This document shows, piece after piece, positions 24,463 through 33,900 of a DNA stretch of 64,000 nucleotides. The translations under genes and the position numbers were made by a program. The notes beneath the pieces were generated by a model. The model was not told the origin of the DNA. It saw only the letters and a program-made list of their open reading frames with translations, and ran no database searches. The first letter of the stretch is position 1. Each line of letters opens with the position of its first letter. Source of the DNA: Pedobacter metabolipauper (GTDB taxonomy: Bacteria > Bacteroidota > Bacteroidia > Sphingobacteriales > Sphingobacteriaceae); assembly GCF_004362715.1 (NCBI RefSeq), contig NZ_SNYC01000008.1, forward strand, positions 1 to 64,000, given 5' to 3'.

Positions 24463-24508
24463 TAACTTATTTTACAGTTGTATAACTGAAAAATAAGTTA
24501 TAGCTTTA
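24463..24508 (+). promoter_or_regulatory. Palindromic operator and promoter of the blaI-M56 operon
   Basis: Bases 24463-24500 form a 38-bp palindrome with 17 of 19 pairs matched (arms begin TAACTTATTTT and end AAAATAAGTTA). TAGCTTTA (24501-24508), one base off the -7 consensus, follows directly, 4 bases before the ATG. The palindrome would thus cover the -33 region, which fits an autoregulatory repressor site. Repressor binding is inference. Confidence 0.65.
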
Positions 24509-24512
24509 CGTT

Positions 24513-24878
24513 ATGGAAGAATTAACGAAAGCAGAAGAGCGCATCATGCAGATTATCTGGAAACTTCAGAAAGCATTTGTAAAGGATATTATTGATGAGA
24601 TGGATGAGGAGCCCAAACCTCCATACAACACGATCTCTTCTATTGTAAGGCTTCTTGAAAAAAAGGGATATCTCGAATATACCGCTTACGGAAAGACGTA
24701 TGAATACTTTCCTTCCATTACTAAAGAAGATTATACCAAGACCACATTCAATAAATTATTCTCTGGTTATTTCAACAATTCACCGGCATCCTTATTGTCT
24801 TTTATGGTTAAGGAACAAAACCTGAGTGACAAGGATATTGCTGAATTAAAGGAGCTCATTGAAAAGAATCAAGGCTGA
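24513..24878 (+). CDS. BlaI/MecI/CopY family transcriptional repressor
   Basis: A 121-residue regulator with the family's N-terminal winged helix. It starts LTKAEERIMQIIWKLQKAFVKDI and continues PPYNTISSIVRLLEKKGYLEYTAYGKTYEYFP. The C-terminal helical dimerisation part is about residues 75-121. In the classical systems the repressor dimer is cleaved or inactivated after signalling by the partner M56 membrane protease. Here that partner starts in the stop codon of this gene (one-base overlap). A large palindrome upstream is the likely operator. Relatives in Bacteroidota are not necessarily linked to beta-lactams. Confidence 0.93.
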   Translation: MEELTKAEERIMQIIWKLQKAFVKDIIDEMDEEPKPPYNTISSIVRLLEKKGYLEYTAYGKTYEYFPSITKEDYTKTTFNKLFSGYFNNSPASLLSFMVKEQNLSDKDIAELKELIEKNQG

Positions 24879-26569
24879 TGGAATGGCTTACCTACCTGCT
24901 TAAAGTGAGTGCCTGCACGGCCTTATTTTACGCGCTCTATCATTTCTTTTTACAAAAGCTGACTTTCTTTAGCAATAACCGGTATTACCTGTTATCTACT
25001 TTATTGATCAGTTTTCTGATCCCCGCATTGCAGCTGGAAATTAAAAGGGATGCGGTGCCTGTTCAAATGGAACACAAGAGGGTAACTGCAGCTTCTGGTT
25101 ACGGAGAAGATATTATTGATCTGGTTAACCCTGCCGGATTACAGTCGCTGGTAACCAGTAATGAGCTGCGGGATTACAGCTGGGAGCATATTGTGTACAT
25201 CACATATTGGCTGATTGTAGCGATAATTCTCCTGGTATTTGCATATCAATTGATTTCAATTGTAAAGCATGTACGGAAAGTGGATACTATAGTTGGACGA
25301 TTGAAGGTGGTTTATAAGCCTGATGGTTTTACCAACTGTTCATTTTTAAACTATGTCTTTGTGGATAAGGAAGATTTGACCGATCAGGAAATAGCGGTGT
25401 TTATGCAGCATGAAAATGTACATGCATCCAGGTTTCATTCTATAGATAAACTCCTTGTTGCGGCTTGTAAAGTTTTGCTATGGTTTAACCCTGTAGTTTA
25501 TTTATATGACAAAGCCATTGAGCAGGTGCATGAATACGAAGCAGACCGGGAAACCTCTTTGGTAATAGGAAGCGCATCTTACGCGGGTTTATTGTTGTCT
25601 GCAGGGATACGGGAGAACCACATTTCGCTGATGCACAGTTTTGTTAAGAACCCGTTAAAAGAAAGAATAAAAATGCTGTTTACCCATAAATCGAAAGACA
25701 TGAAGAAATTAACCTATTTATTAGCTGCGCCGGTTAGCCTGGGCTTAGTCTGGCTATTTAGTATTCAAGTGGTGTATGCCACCGCGAATGATTCCACTTT
25801 GGAAATAAAGATCAATGAAAAGTCTGTTCCTGCTGCTGAGGCTTTTATAATTAAAGAACGCAGATTAAAAGAATTACAGTCAGCCGGTCCAGCAGGCATC
25901 CAGGTTAAAGATACGGTGAAAACACGCAATCTGAAATTGCCTGAGCGGGAAATTCGATTAAATACATCTGGTTCCGATTCAATCAGGTTTGTTAACGGTA
26001 ATATATGGGAAGAGAACATCAAGGTGACAGTTGATGGCAAAAGTTACGATAAAAGTATTCTGAATACAATAAGTCAAAGCGCTATACGGTCTATGTCCAT
26101 AACAAAAGATGCAATTACCAGGGAAGCTCAAATAGACATTGTAACAATTAATAATAAGATTGAATATGCAACGGATATTGATAAAGCGAACGCTAAAATT
26201 AAAACTGAAGCAGAAAAAAGCAACCCATTTTATGCACGGTATCCGCAAAAGGATGAAAATGGTGCCGACTACGATTTTGTTAGGATAAAATTGATCAGTG
26301 CTACAACGGCAGGAGCCATGATAAAAAAAGGAGAGAAAGTTTTAATCCTGATCAATGGCAAAGCATATTCAGAAGAAGAAGCTATACATATATCGGAAGA
26401 CATGCTTAGAGGAATCCAGAGTATTATGGCTATACCTTTGAGCAGTTCGCATAATTTATTTCCTGAGTATTCAAAAGCTTATGCAGCTGTGATTATACTT
26501 CCGAAATTAACAGATGAAGAAATGAAACAACGGCAAGATGCGATGGAAAAACGTCAAAAAAAGAATTAA
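24878..26569 (+). CDS. M56 family (BlaR1-like) membrane metallopeptidase with plug-like repeats
   Basis: A 563-residue membrane protein. Helices occur near residues 1-20, 35-50 and 105-130, and another at about 278-300 (AAPVSLGLVWLFSIQVVYA). The zinc motif is HENVH (His178-Glu179...His182), with a downstream HEYEADRE. After the last helix, an extracytoplasmic region of about 260 residues holds two units resembling TonB-plug repeats: VTVDGKSYDKSILNTI...IRSMSI and ILINGKAYSEEEAI...IQSIMA. There is no TonB C-terminal domain. It presumably senses an envelope signal and relieves BlaI repression. It pairs with the upstream gene and converges with the Omp85-type gene. Confidence 0.88.
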   Translation: MEWLTYLLKVSACTALFYALYHFFLQKLTFFSNNRYYLLSTLLISFLIPALQLEIKRDAVPVQMEHKRVTAASGYGEDIIDLVNPAGLQSLVTSNELRDYSWEHIVYITYWLIVAIILLVFAYQLISIVKHVRKVDTIVGRLKVVYKPDGFTNCSFLNYVFVDKEDLTDQEIAVFMQHENVHASRFHSIDKLLVAACKVLLWFNPVVYLYDKAIEQVHEYEADRETSLVIGSASYAGLLLSAGIRENHISLMHSFVKNPLKERIKMLFTHKSKDMKKLTYLLAAPVSLGLVWLFSIQVVYATANDSTLEIKINEKSVPAAEAFIIKERRLKELQSAGPAGIQVKDTVKTRNLKLPEREIRLNTSGSDSIRFVNGNIWEENIKVTVDGKSYDKSILNTISQSAIRSMSITKDAITREAQIDIVTINNKIEYATDIDKANAKIKTEAEKSNPFYARYPQKDENGADYDFVRIKLISATTAGAMIKKGEKVLILINGKAYSEEEAIHISEDMLRGIQSIMAIPLSSSHNLFPEYSKAYAAVIILPKLTDEEMKQRQDAMEKRQKKN

Positions 26570-26576
26570 AGATTAA

Positions 26577-27704
26577 TTAAAATGCTTCCGCCAGGCTGAT
26601 GTAAAATCCGGTCTGGCGTTTTTCGTTGGCACGTTTCTCGCCAATTCCATAATCCACGCGAACGCTCAATCCTTTTTCAGGGTCAAAGAAGTACCGTCCT
26701 CCGGCACCATAAGATGGCTTGAAGCTTTTCATCGACAGATCGCCATTGTCAAACACCTGTCCGGTTCCGGCAAAGGCAGCAAGTCCGAAGCGGTTGTTGT
26801 ACCGGTATCTAAGCTCAGCCTGTGCGGCCAATAGGTTTCTGTCACGGTAGCGGCCGGAATAATATCCCCTCATAATTTCATCATTGCCCATTTGAGGAAG
26901 CAAATAGAATGGGGTATTTTTACCCTGAACAGTATGGAACAATCCATTTACACCCAATACAAATTTGCGGGACAGTGACCAAAAGCTACGCACATTTGCC
27001 CGGATCATGCTTCCTGTGAAATTCTCACCACCATAAAAATCTGGTGCATATTGGTAGGTGATCTTTCCCATAAAACCATTTGTTGGGTAATTATTAGAGT
27101 TTCTGGAATCATAACTTTGAGAGATGCCCGCATAAAGTACAGAGCCACCTATTTTATGGGTGTAAGGATTTGTTGTAAAAATACCGCCAACCACATCATC
27201 ATCAAAGTGGTAGTTTTCAAAGCCAAGCGAAAAGCCGGTATATATTTTAGAGAAGAACATCTTTTCAGCTTCAAGCAGAACTTTTACTGAGCCTTGTACC
27301 AGGCGGTCTTTATCAGCTTCAACAGTTTCATTGCCCACGCCGTAAAAATCAAAGGGCATCCGCTTAAAGCGAACCTCAGAAACATAATGATGGGTATTGT
27401 TTTTTGTCCATACATCACTTTTTAGTGAAACGTTATATTGCCCTTTGGTAGACACCGAAACTAATCCGGCAAAGTTGGAACTGCGGTTGGTCAGGTCTTT
27501 TTTATCGAGATAGGTAGAGTAAAGTGCACCCAGGCCAAACTCAGCACCAATTTCCTGGCTGTATCTGAAAATGGGTACCGGCATAAAACTAGGCCTGCGC
27601 GAAGAATCGGTTTTATTGGATAAGTAACGCTCTATTAATTTCTTTTGTCCAAGTACGTTTACCGCAATAGAAACGAACATGATGCAAAGCGAGATTTTCT
27701 TCAT
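26577..27704 (-). CDS. BamA/TamA (Omp85)-type outer-membrane beta-barrel protein
   Basis: A 375-residue protein with a signal peptide (about 1-19, ending NVLGQ). The chain looks like a surface-antigen beta-barrel: repeated amphipathic strands, MPFDFYGVGNE, the strand-turn region YDSRNSNNYPTNGFMGKITY, a GRYRDRNLLAAQAELRYR block, and a terminal aromatic (LAEAF). No POTRA domain is recognisable; only about 40 residues precede the barrel, so it is a short BamA/TamA-family member. It resides in the outer membrane, and its role is unknown. It is convergent with the M56 gene, 7 bases apart. Confidence 0.85.
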   Translation of the reverse strand: MKKISLCIMFVSIAVNVLGQKKLIERYLSNKTDSSRRPSFMPVPIFRYSQEIGAEFGLGALYSTYLDKKDLTNRSSNFAGLVSVSTKGQYNVSLKSDVWTKNNTHHYVSEVRFKRMPFDFYGVGNETVEADKDRLVQGSVKVLLEAEKMFFSKIYTGFSLGFENYHFDDDVVGGIFTTNPYTHKIGGSVLYAGISQSYDSRNSNNYPTNGFMGKITYQYAPDFYGGENFTGSMIRANVRSFWSLSRKFVLGVNGLFHTVQGKNTPFYLLPQMGNDEIMRGYYSGRYRDRNLLAAQAELRYRYNNRFGLAAFAGTGQVFDNGDLSMKSFKPSYGAGGRYFFDPEKGLSVRVDYGIGEKRANEKRQTGFYISLAEAF

Positions 27705-27810
27705 TGGCCTAAAATAGTAGAAAGGTTTTAATAATCAGTGTCTGCATAGCAACTTTAAGGCCACTAATTTGATAAAATTAGATTTGGATAGGTTAACTAT
27801 TAGGAATCCT

Positions 27811-27818
27811 TATATTTG
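27811..27818 (+). promoter_or_regulatory. -7 element of the FKBP gene
   Basis: TATATTTG ends 4 bases before the ATG at 27823. This argues that the longer frame from 27769 is not the true start and that the mRNA is nearly leaderless. Confidence 0.55.
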
Positions 27819-27822
27819 CAGC

Positions 27823-28296
27823 ATGACTAAAATTAAATACTTAATACTGTTTTGTGCGGTACTTGGAGTTGCTGCCTGTAAAAAAGATGTAAGTTATGAT
27901 GAAGAGGCTCAGTTTGCTGCAGATACTGCGGCGATAAGGGCTTTCATTAGTGCAAACAATATACCTGCAGTGGCCCAGGGCAACTCAGGCGTTTATTATC
28001 AGATTTATGATGTTGGATCAGGTAACGTAACTTATTCCGGAGATACCCAGGTTACCGTTGAGTATGAAGGACGTTTGCTGAACGGACAGGTTTTTGATAA
28101 CAGCAACGGTACCCCAAGAATGTTCACACTTGGCGGATTGATCCCGGGATGGCAGATCGGCATTCCGCTGATTCAGCCAGGAGGCAGGATAAGGCTAATC
28201 GTGCCCTCATATCTGGGTTATGGGTTCCAGGACAAAAATGGCATCCCTGCCAATTCTATCCTGGACTTTACAATAGAGCTTAAGGCTGCTCAATAG
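27823..28296 (+). CDS. FKBP-type peptidyl-prolyl cis-trans isomerase, lipoprotein
   Basis: A 157-residue protein from the ATG at 27823, giving a lipoprotein signal (lipobox around VAACKK, Cys about residue 16). The FKBP fold occupies the rest: VTVEYEGRLLNGQVFDNS, LGGLIPGWQIGIPLIQPGG and RLIVPSYLGYG, with the conserved active-site Tyr, Asp and Trp. It should assist proline isomerisation during folding in the periplasm or outer membrane. An upstream ATG in frame at 27769 would add 18 residues across the promoter and is rejected. Confidence 0.92.
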   Translation: MTKIKYLILFCAVLGVAACKKDVSYDEEAQFAADTAAIRAFISANNIPAVAQGNSGVYYQIYDVGSGNVTYSGDTQVTVEYEGRLLNGQVFDNSNGTPRMFTLGGLIPGWQIGIPLIQPGGRIRLIVPSYLGYGFQDKNGIPANSILDFTIELKAAQ

Positions 28297-28336
28297 TTTC
28301 TATAAAGCAATTTAGTTCGTATAGCTGAAATTTTTA

Positions 28337-28344
28337 TATTTTTG
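28337..28344 (+). promoter_or_regulatory. -7 element of the deoxyhypusine-synthase-like gene
   Basis: TATTTTTG matches TAnnTTTG and overlaps the possible TTG start at 28342, which is why the ATG at 28363 is chosen. Confidence 0.5.
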
Positions 28345-28362
28345 CGCCAAAATCAGATCAAA

Positions 28363-29343
28363 ATGAGCACAACAAGAGGACCAATATCTCAATTTATGGA
28401 GCGTAATTACCTCCACTTTAACGCAGCAGCAATGATGGATGCGGCTAAAGGATATGAAACGCATTTAGACGAAGGCGGTAAAATGATGATCACTCTTGCC
28501 GGTGCAATGAGTACCGCCGAACTTGGAATTTCATTGGCAGAAATGATCCGTCAGGATAAAGTTTCGATCATTTCCTGTACCGGTGCCAACCTGGAAGAAG
28601 ATATCATGAACCTTGTTGCGCATTCACATTATAAAAGAGTGCCCAACTATCGTGACCTTAGTCCGCAGGACGAATGGGATCTGTTAGAGAACCATTACAA
28701 CCGCGTTACGGATACCTGCATCCCGGAAGAAGAAGCCTTCCGCAGGTTGCAAAAACACATTCACAAGATCTGGAAAGATGCGGATGATGCTGGTGAGCGT
28801 TATTTTCCGCATGAGTTCATGTACAAAATGCTGTTGAGCGGAGACTTGGAACAATACTATGAGATTGATCCTAAAAATTCCTGGATGCTTGCCGCGGCAG
28901 AGAAGAACTTGCCGATTGTTGTTCCGGGATGGGAAGATTCTACCATGGGAAACATCTTTGCATCATATGTAATGAAATCAGAACTTAAGGCAACTACGGT
29001 AAAAGGCGGTATTGAATATATGGGCTGGTTAGCGGACTGGTACATCAATAACAGTGCAGGTAAAGGCATTGGCTTTTTCCAGATTGGTGGTGGTATTGCC
29101 GGTGATTTCCCGATCTGTGTAGTGCCGATGCTTTATCAGGATATGGAGATGGAGAACATTCCGTTCTGGAGTTACTTCTGCCAGATCTCTGACTCTACCA
29201 CTTCATACGGATCTTACTCCGGAGCGGTTCCGAATGAAAAGATTACCTGGGGTAAACTGGACATTCATACCCCGAAATTCATCGTAGAATCAGACGCAAC
29301 GATCGTTGCTCCGCTGATGTTTGCATGGATCTTAAAAATGTAA
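28363..29343 (+). CDS. Deoxyhypusine synthase family protein
   Basis: A 326-residue cytosolic protein of the deoxyhypusine synthase fold. NAD-site and family blocks are visible: GAMSTAELGISLAEMI, SCTGANLEEDIMNLVAHSHY, PGWEDSTMGNIFASYV and GSYSGAVPNEKITWGKL. Lys298 in WGKL is at the position of the catalytic imine-forming lysine. Bacteria have no eIF5A, so the true reaction is probably a spermidine-dependent aminobutyl transfer to a small acceptor (homospermidine-type chemistry) or something not yet described. It is monocistronic, with its own promoter and terminator. Confidence 0.9.
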   Translation: MSTTRGPISQFMERNYLHFNAAAMMDAAKGYETHLDEGGKMMITLAGAMSTAELGISLAEMIRQDKVSIISCTGANLEEDIMNLVAHSHYKRVPNYRDLSPQDEWDLLENHYNRVTDTCIPEEEAFRRLQKHIHKIWKDADDAGERYFPHEFMYKMLLSGDLEQYYEIDPKNSWMLAAAEKNLPIVVPGWEDSTMGNIFASYVMKSELKATTVKGGIEYMGWLADWYINNSAGKGIGFFQIGGGIAGDFPICVVPMLYQDMEMENIPFWSYFCQISDSTTSYGSYSGAVPNEKITWGKLDIHTPKFIVESDATIVAPLMFAWILKM

Positions 29344-29385
29344 TTTAAATCTCCAAATTCAACCAGAAAGTTGACAGGAAATAGG

Positions 29386-29418
29386 AATCAGCAGTTTTGT
29401 AAAAATTGCTGATTTTCT
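29386..29418 (+). terminator. Intrinsic terminator
   Basis: AATCAGCA (29386-29393) pairs with TGCTGATT (29407-29414), with an inner TTTT/AAAA extension and a T-rich tail. It closes the deoxyhypusine-synthase-like gene. Confidence 0.75.
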
Positions 29419-29506
29419 TCGTTTAAAGCATAAAAAACGAACTATTTAGATTGATTATAAATTGTATTTACTGTCATTTATTTGTCATTGGTAAGTTAAT
29501 AAGTTT

Positions 29507-29514
29507 TACTTTTG
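29507..29514 (+). promoter_or_regulatory. Putative promoter -7 element of the act operon
   Basis: TACTTTTG matches TAnnTTTG, with TTTG at 29481-29484 as a possible -33. It would give a leader of about 75 bases before actA, unlike the leaderless genes elsewhere in the window. Confidence 0.45.
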
Positions 29515-29595
29515 TGGACGTTTTGGTGAAGAATTTAAGTTCAAACATCAATTGCGTTTATTAAGTTTTTTAAAAAATAGCATAAAATACTCATT

Positions 29596-30888
29596 ATGAG
29601 GGATATCTCATTGATCGTTAAAAGAGTTTGGAAGTCGGCATTTATGTTTACGGCTCTTTCTGTTTTAATTGTTTCTTCCACGCAGGCACAAGATGTAGTA
29701 GAGGGCCGGAAATTATTTAAGGATAATTGTAGTTCATGTCACCAGCTTGACCGTAACAGTACAGGTCCTGCATTAACACCTAAGCTTACCGAACTGGATG
29801 AGGCATGGGCCGTTAAGTGGATCAAAAACTGGAAAGCTTTAGTTGATGCCGGAGACAAGCAAGCCATTGAGGCTTCAAAATTCTCTCCTGCAGAGATGAC
29901 TGCCTTTCCACGTTTGAAAGACGAGCAGATTAAAAACATCATCGCCTATGCAAAAGCAGGCGAGCCTAAGAAAGCAGGGGAGGATCCAAAAACGGAAGCC
30001 GCTTCTGAAGGCGTTTCAGACTTTTCTATCGCTGGTATCATTGCCATCATCTTAATCTCAATCGCCGTATTGGTTGTATTGGGCCGTGCCATAAAGATGC
30101 TGGAGCGTTTGATTCTTCAAAAGCAAGGTGTTGTCATTGTTGAAGAAGAAAATGTTTCTTTTGCAACCGGCATTAAGGGATTGTTCAAAAACAAGAAGTT
30201 TGTTTTCTTCTTTATCCTGTGCCTGGTAATCAGCTTAGGTTCTTTTGGATGGATGGGCATGTGGAATACTGGTGTTCATACCGGTTACCAGCCAGTTCAA
30301 CCCATTAAATTCTCACATGAGCTGCATGCGGGCACCAACCAGATTGATTGTCAGTACTGCCATGCGGGTGCATTTAAATCTAAAAATTCAACCATTCCTT
30401 CTCTGAATGTTTGTATGAACTGTCACAAGTCTGTACAGGCCACAGAAAAATATGACGGAGAGATCTCTCCTGAGATCCAAAAGATCTACAGCGCACTTGG
30501 ATACGATCCGGGTACCATGAGCTACGATAAAACAAAACAGAAACCAATTGAATGGGTTCGTGTACATAACCTTCCGGATTTCGCTTACTTTAACCACTCA
30601 CAACACGTTGTAGTTGGTGAGCAGGCTATACGGAAAGAAAAAGGACTAAAACCTAATGAGCCGGTTTGTTTTGCTTGTCACGGTCCGGTTGATACCATGG
30701 AAGAGATCTATCAGTATTCTCCGCTTACCATGAAATGGTGTATCAACTGTCATAAAGATACCAAGCTTGACGTGAAAGGAAATGCATTCTATGACAAGAT
30801 CATTGAAGCGCATGAGAAAATCAAAAAAGGTGAAAAAATTACACCTGCTGCACTTGGTGGTTTAGAGTGTGGTAAATGTCACTACTAA
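29596..30888 (+). CDS. actA: Alternative complex III subunit ActA, multiheme cytochrome c
   Basis: A 430-residue exported cytochrome of the quinol:electron acceptor oxidoreductase. It has a signal peptide (about 1-31). A monoheme cytochrome c domain follows with the first heme site CSSCH, then a membrane helix near 143-165 and another near 200-220. The pentaheme part has CQYCH, CMNCH, CFACH, CINCH and CGKCH. That makes six CxxCH sites in total. It passes electrons from the quinol-oxidising core toward the monoheme subunit or oxidase. First gene of the actABCDEF operon. Confidence 0.92.
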   Translation: MRDISLIVKRVWKSAFMFTALSVLIVSSTQAQDVVEGRKLFKDNCSSCHQLDRNSTGPALTPKLTELDEAWAVKWIKNWKALVDAGDKQAIEASKFSPAEMTAFPRLKDEQIKNIIAYAKAGEPKKAGEDPKTEAASEGVSDFSIAGIIAIILISIAVLVVLGRAIKMLERLILQKQGVVIVEEENVSFATGIKGLFKNKKFVFFFILCLVISLGSFGWMGMWNTGVHTGYQPVQPIKFSHELHAGTNQIDCQYCHAGAFKSKNSTIPSLNVCMNCHKSVQATEKYDGEISPEIQKIYSALGYDPGTMSYDKTKQKPIEWVRVHNLPDFAYFNHSQHVVVGEQAIRKEKGLKPNEPVCFACHGPVDTMEEIYQYSPLTMKWCINCHKDTKLDVKGNAFYDKIIEAHEKIKKGEKITPAALGGLECGKCHY

Positions 30889-30934
30889 TTAGAGTTAATA
30901 ACAAGAACGTTCGATAAACAGTAATATAGCTTAA

Positions 30935-33900
30935 ATGGAAAGCAATAAAAAATACTGGAAAGGCTTAGAAGAGTATAAAAATACTCCCGATTTTGTTGAG
31001 AATAACAAGAACGAGTTTGCTGAGCCTCTTCCAATAGAAGATGTTTTAAATGAAGCAGGGTTAAGTACCGTAACCCCGCGCCGCGACTTTTTAAAGGCTT
31101 TAGGCTTTGGTTTAGGTGCGGTAACGTTGGCGGCTTGTCAGACAGCTCCTGTTCATAAATCAATTCCTTACCTGATTAAACCTGAAGAAGTAGTTCCTGG
31201 TATTCCAAATTACTACGTATCCAGCTATAACGGTCAGAGTATCCTGGTTAAGACAAGAGAGGGAAGACCAATTAAAATTGAACCGAACCCAAATGCAGGT
31301 GCCTTTAACTGTGGTACTGATGCGCAGGCCCAAGCTTCAGTTTTAGATCTATACGACGTTTCTAAGCTTAAATCGCCCCAGTTAAAATCTGGTAACAGCC
31401 TTACAGAAAGCAACTGGTCTAAAATTGATGCTTTTGTAAAAGGAGAGCTAAACAAAGCACAGGCATCTGGTAAAAAGATCCGCATTGTTTCTTCTTCAGT
31501 AAACAGCCCTTCTACGAAAGCGGTTGTTGCTGATTTTATTTCGGCTTATCCAAATACCAAACACGTACAATACGATCCCATTTCATATACCGGTATCATC
31601 AAAGCAAATGAAAATAGCTTTGGTAAAGCGGTTGTTCCGAAATATAACTTTGATAAGGCCGAGCTTGTTGTAAGTTTTAGTGCCGATTTCTTAGGTACCT
31701 GGATCAGTGGTGAAGAATTTACTTCACAATATATTGCCAACAGGGATTATAAATCTTTGGCTAAAGGCAAAATGTCACGCCACTTCCAGTTTGAAGCCGG
31801 TATGAGTTTAACCGGTACTAACGCGGATACGCGTGTTCCTGTTAAATTATCGGAAGAAGGCCCTGCTTTATTGGCTTTATACAATGCAGTTACCGGAAAT
31901 TCATTGGCCGGAGCATCATTGCCAAATAATACGACTGCAGATAAAGTAATTAAATTATTAGGTAAAGAATTACTACAAAATAAAGGAAAGTCACTGGTTG
32001 TTTGCGGTTCAAACGACGTATCTACACAGATCCTGGTTAATGCAATCAACTCCGCAATTGGCAGTTATGGCACTACCATCGATCTTGATAATCCAAGTAA
32101 GCGTTATGCAGGTAATGATGCAGAATTTGCAGAGTTATTAAACGAGATGAACAGAGGCGAAGTTGCTGCTGTTTTCTTCCTGGATACCAACCCTGCTTAC
32201 GACATTACCAATACCAAGTCGTTCACCGATGGATTGGCTAAAGTAGCTTTAAAGGTTTCTTTTGCAGACAGAAGTGATGAGACGGCTTCTCTTTGTGATG
32301 TGATTGCAATTAACCATAACTATTTAGAGTCATGGGGTGACGCAAATGCATACGAAGGTTATTATTCCATTGTACAACCAACCATTAACCCGGTATTTAA
32401 CTCTCGTCAGGCTGAAGAAAGTCTGTTGATCTGGTCTGATAACCCGGTTAAGGAATACTATACTTACGTTCGCAACAACTGGGAGAAAAACATTCTTCCT
32501 GCGTTAGGAAAAGAATGGAAAGATGTATTGCAAACCGGAGTTTTCGCCGCTGCAGCAAAACCAGCTGGTGCATATACTTTTAGCCAGTCACTTACTGCGG
32601 TGATCCCTACGATCATCAGCAACAGTAAGGCTTTAGCAAAGGACATTGAGCTTCAGGTTTACGAAAGCATTCCAATGCGTAACGGTAAACATGCAAACAA
32701 TGCATTCTTACAAGAACTTCCTGATCCGGTTTCTAAGGTTACCTGGGATAACTACATTGCCCTTGCACCTAAGTTTGCAGAGAAATTAGGCTTTAAAGAG
32801 TTTGATATCGTATCCATTACCGATGATAAGTATACCATTGAACTGCCGGTGCTGATCCAGCCTGGACAAGCACAGGGTACGGCTTCAATCGCATTGGGAT
32901 ACGGACGTAATAAAGCGGGTAAAGCAGGAGATAACGTAGGTAAAAACGCGTTCCCTTTTGTAAGCTTTACCAACGGTACATTTAAATATGCAACTACGGT
33001 TAAATTAACGGGAACCGGCAAAAGAGAAGAACTGGCACAAACCCAGACCCACCACTCTTTTGAAGGCCGTAACATCATCCGTGAAGCTACTTTTAAAGAA
33101 TACAAAAAGAATCCTGCAATTGGATCGGGTAACGATCATGCAAAACATAAATCCTACGATATGTGGGACAAATATGAGAAACCAGGTAATAACTGGGTTA
33201 TGGCAATCGATTTGAATGCCTGTACCGGTTGTGGTTCTTGTATTGTTGCCTGTAACGTTGAAAACAATATTCCTGTTGTTGGTAAAGAAGAAGTTCGCAA
33301 ACGCAGGGAGATGCACTGGATCCGTATTGACCGCTACTACAGCTTTAATGTAGAAGGTGGCGAAGATGAGGGTGCTCATGGTTCAGGTCATGGTACTCAC
33401 GGAAGTACAGGAATTAACGCAGTTACTAAAGAGAAAGAAATTGCGCATTTAGATAACCTTGATAATGTATCGGTTGTTCACCAGCCAATGCTTTGTCAGC
33501 ATTGTGACCACGCTCCATGTGAAACAGTTTGCCCGGTATTAGCTACCGTTCACTCTTCAGATGGTTTAAACCACATGGCTTATAACCGTTGTGTAGGTAC
33601 AAGATATTGTGCAAACAACTGTCCATACAAAGTACGTCGTTTCAACTGGTTCAACTACTGGAATGATTCACGTTTCGATAACTACCTGAACAATGAATTT
33701 ACACAGCTGGTTCTTAACCCTGATGTAACTACCCGTTCAAGAGGTGTTATGGAGAAATGCTCGATGTGTATTCAACGTATCCAGGGAGGTAAATTACAAG
33801 CTAAGATGGAGAAACGTCCGTTAAAAGACGGCGATATCAAAATGGCTTGTCAGGAAGCTTGTTCTGCAAACGCAATTATATTCGGTGATGGAAACGATCC

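Noticed and set aside
24513..26569. Beta-lactam resistance operon
   Set aside because: BlaI and M56 proteins alone do not show this; no beta-lactamase or PBP2a gene is adjacent, and the sensor tail is plug-like rather than penicillin-binding.
27769..27822. N-terminal extension of the FKBP protein
   Set aside because: It spans the -7 promoter element and hides the lipoprotein signal, so the ATG at 27823 is preferred.
28342..28362. TTG start of the deoxyhypusine-synthase-like gene
   Set aside because: It lies inside the promoter element TATTTTTG; the ATG at 28363 gives the normal family N-terminus.
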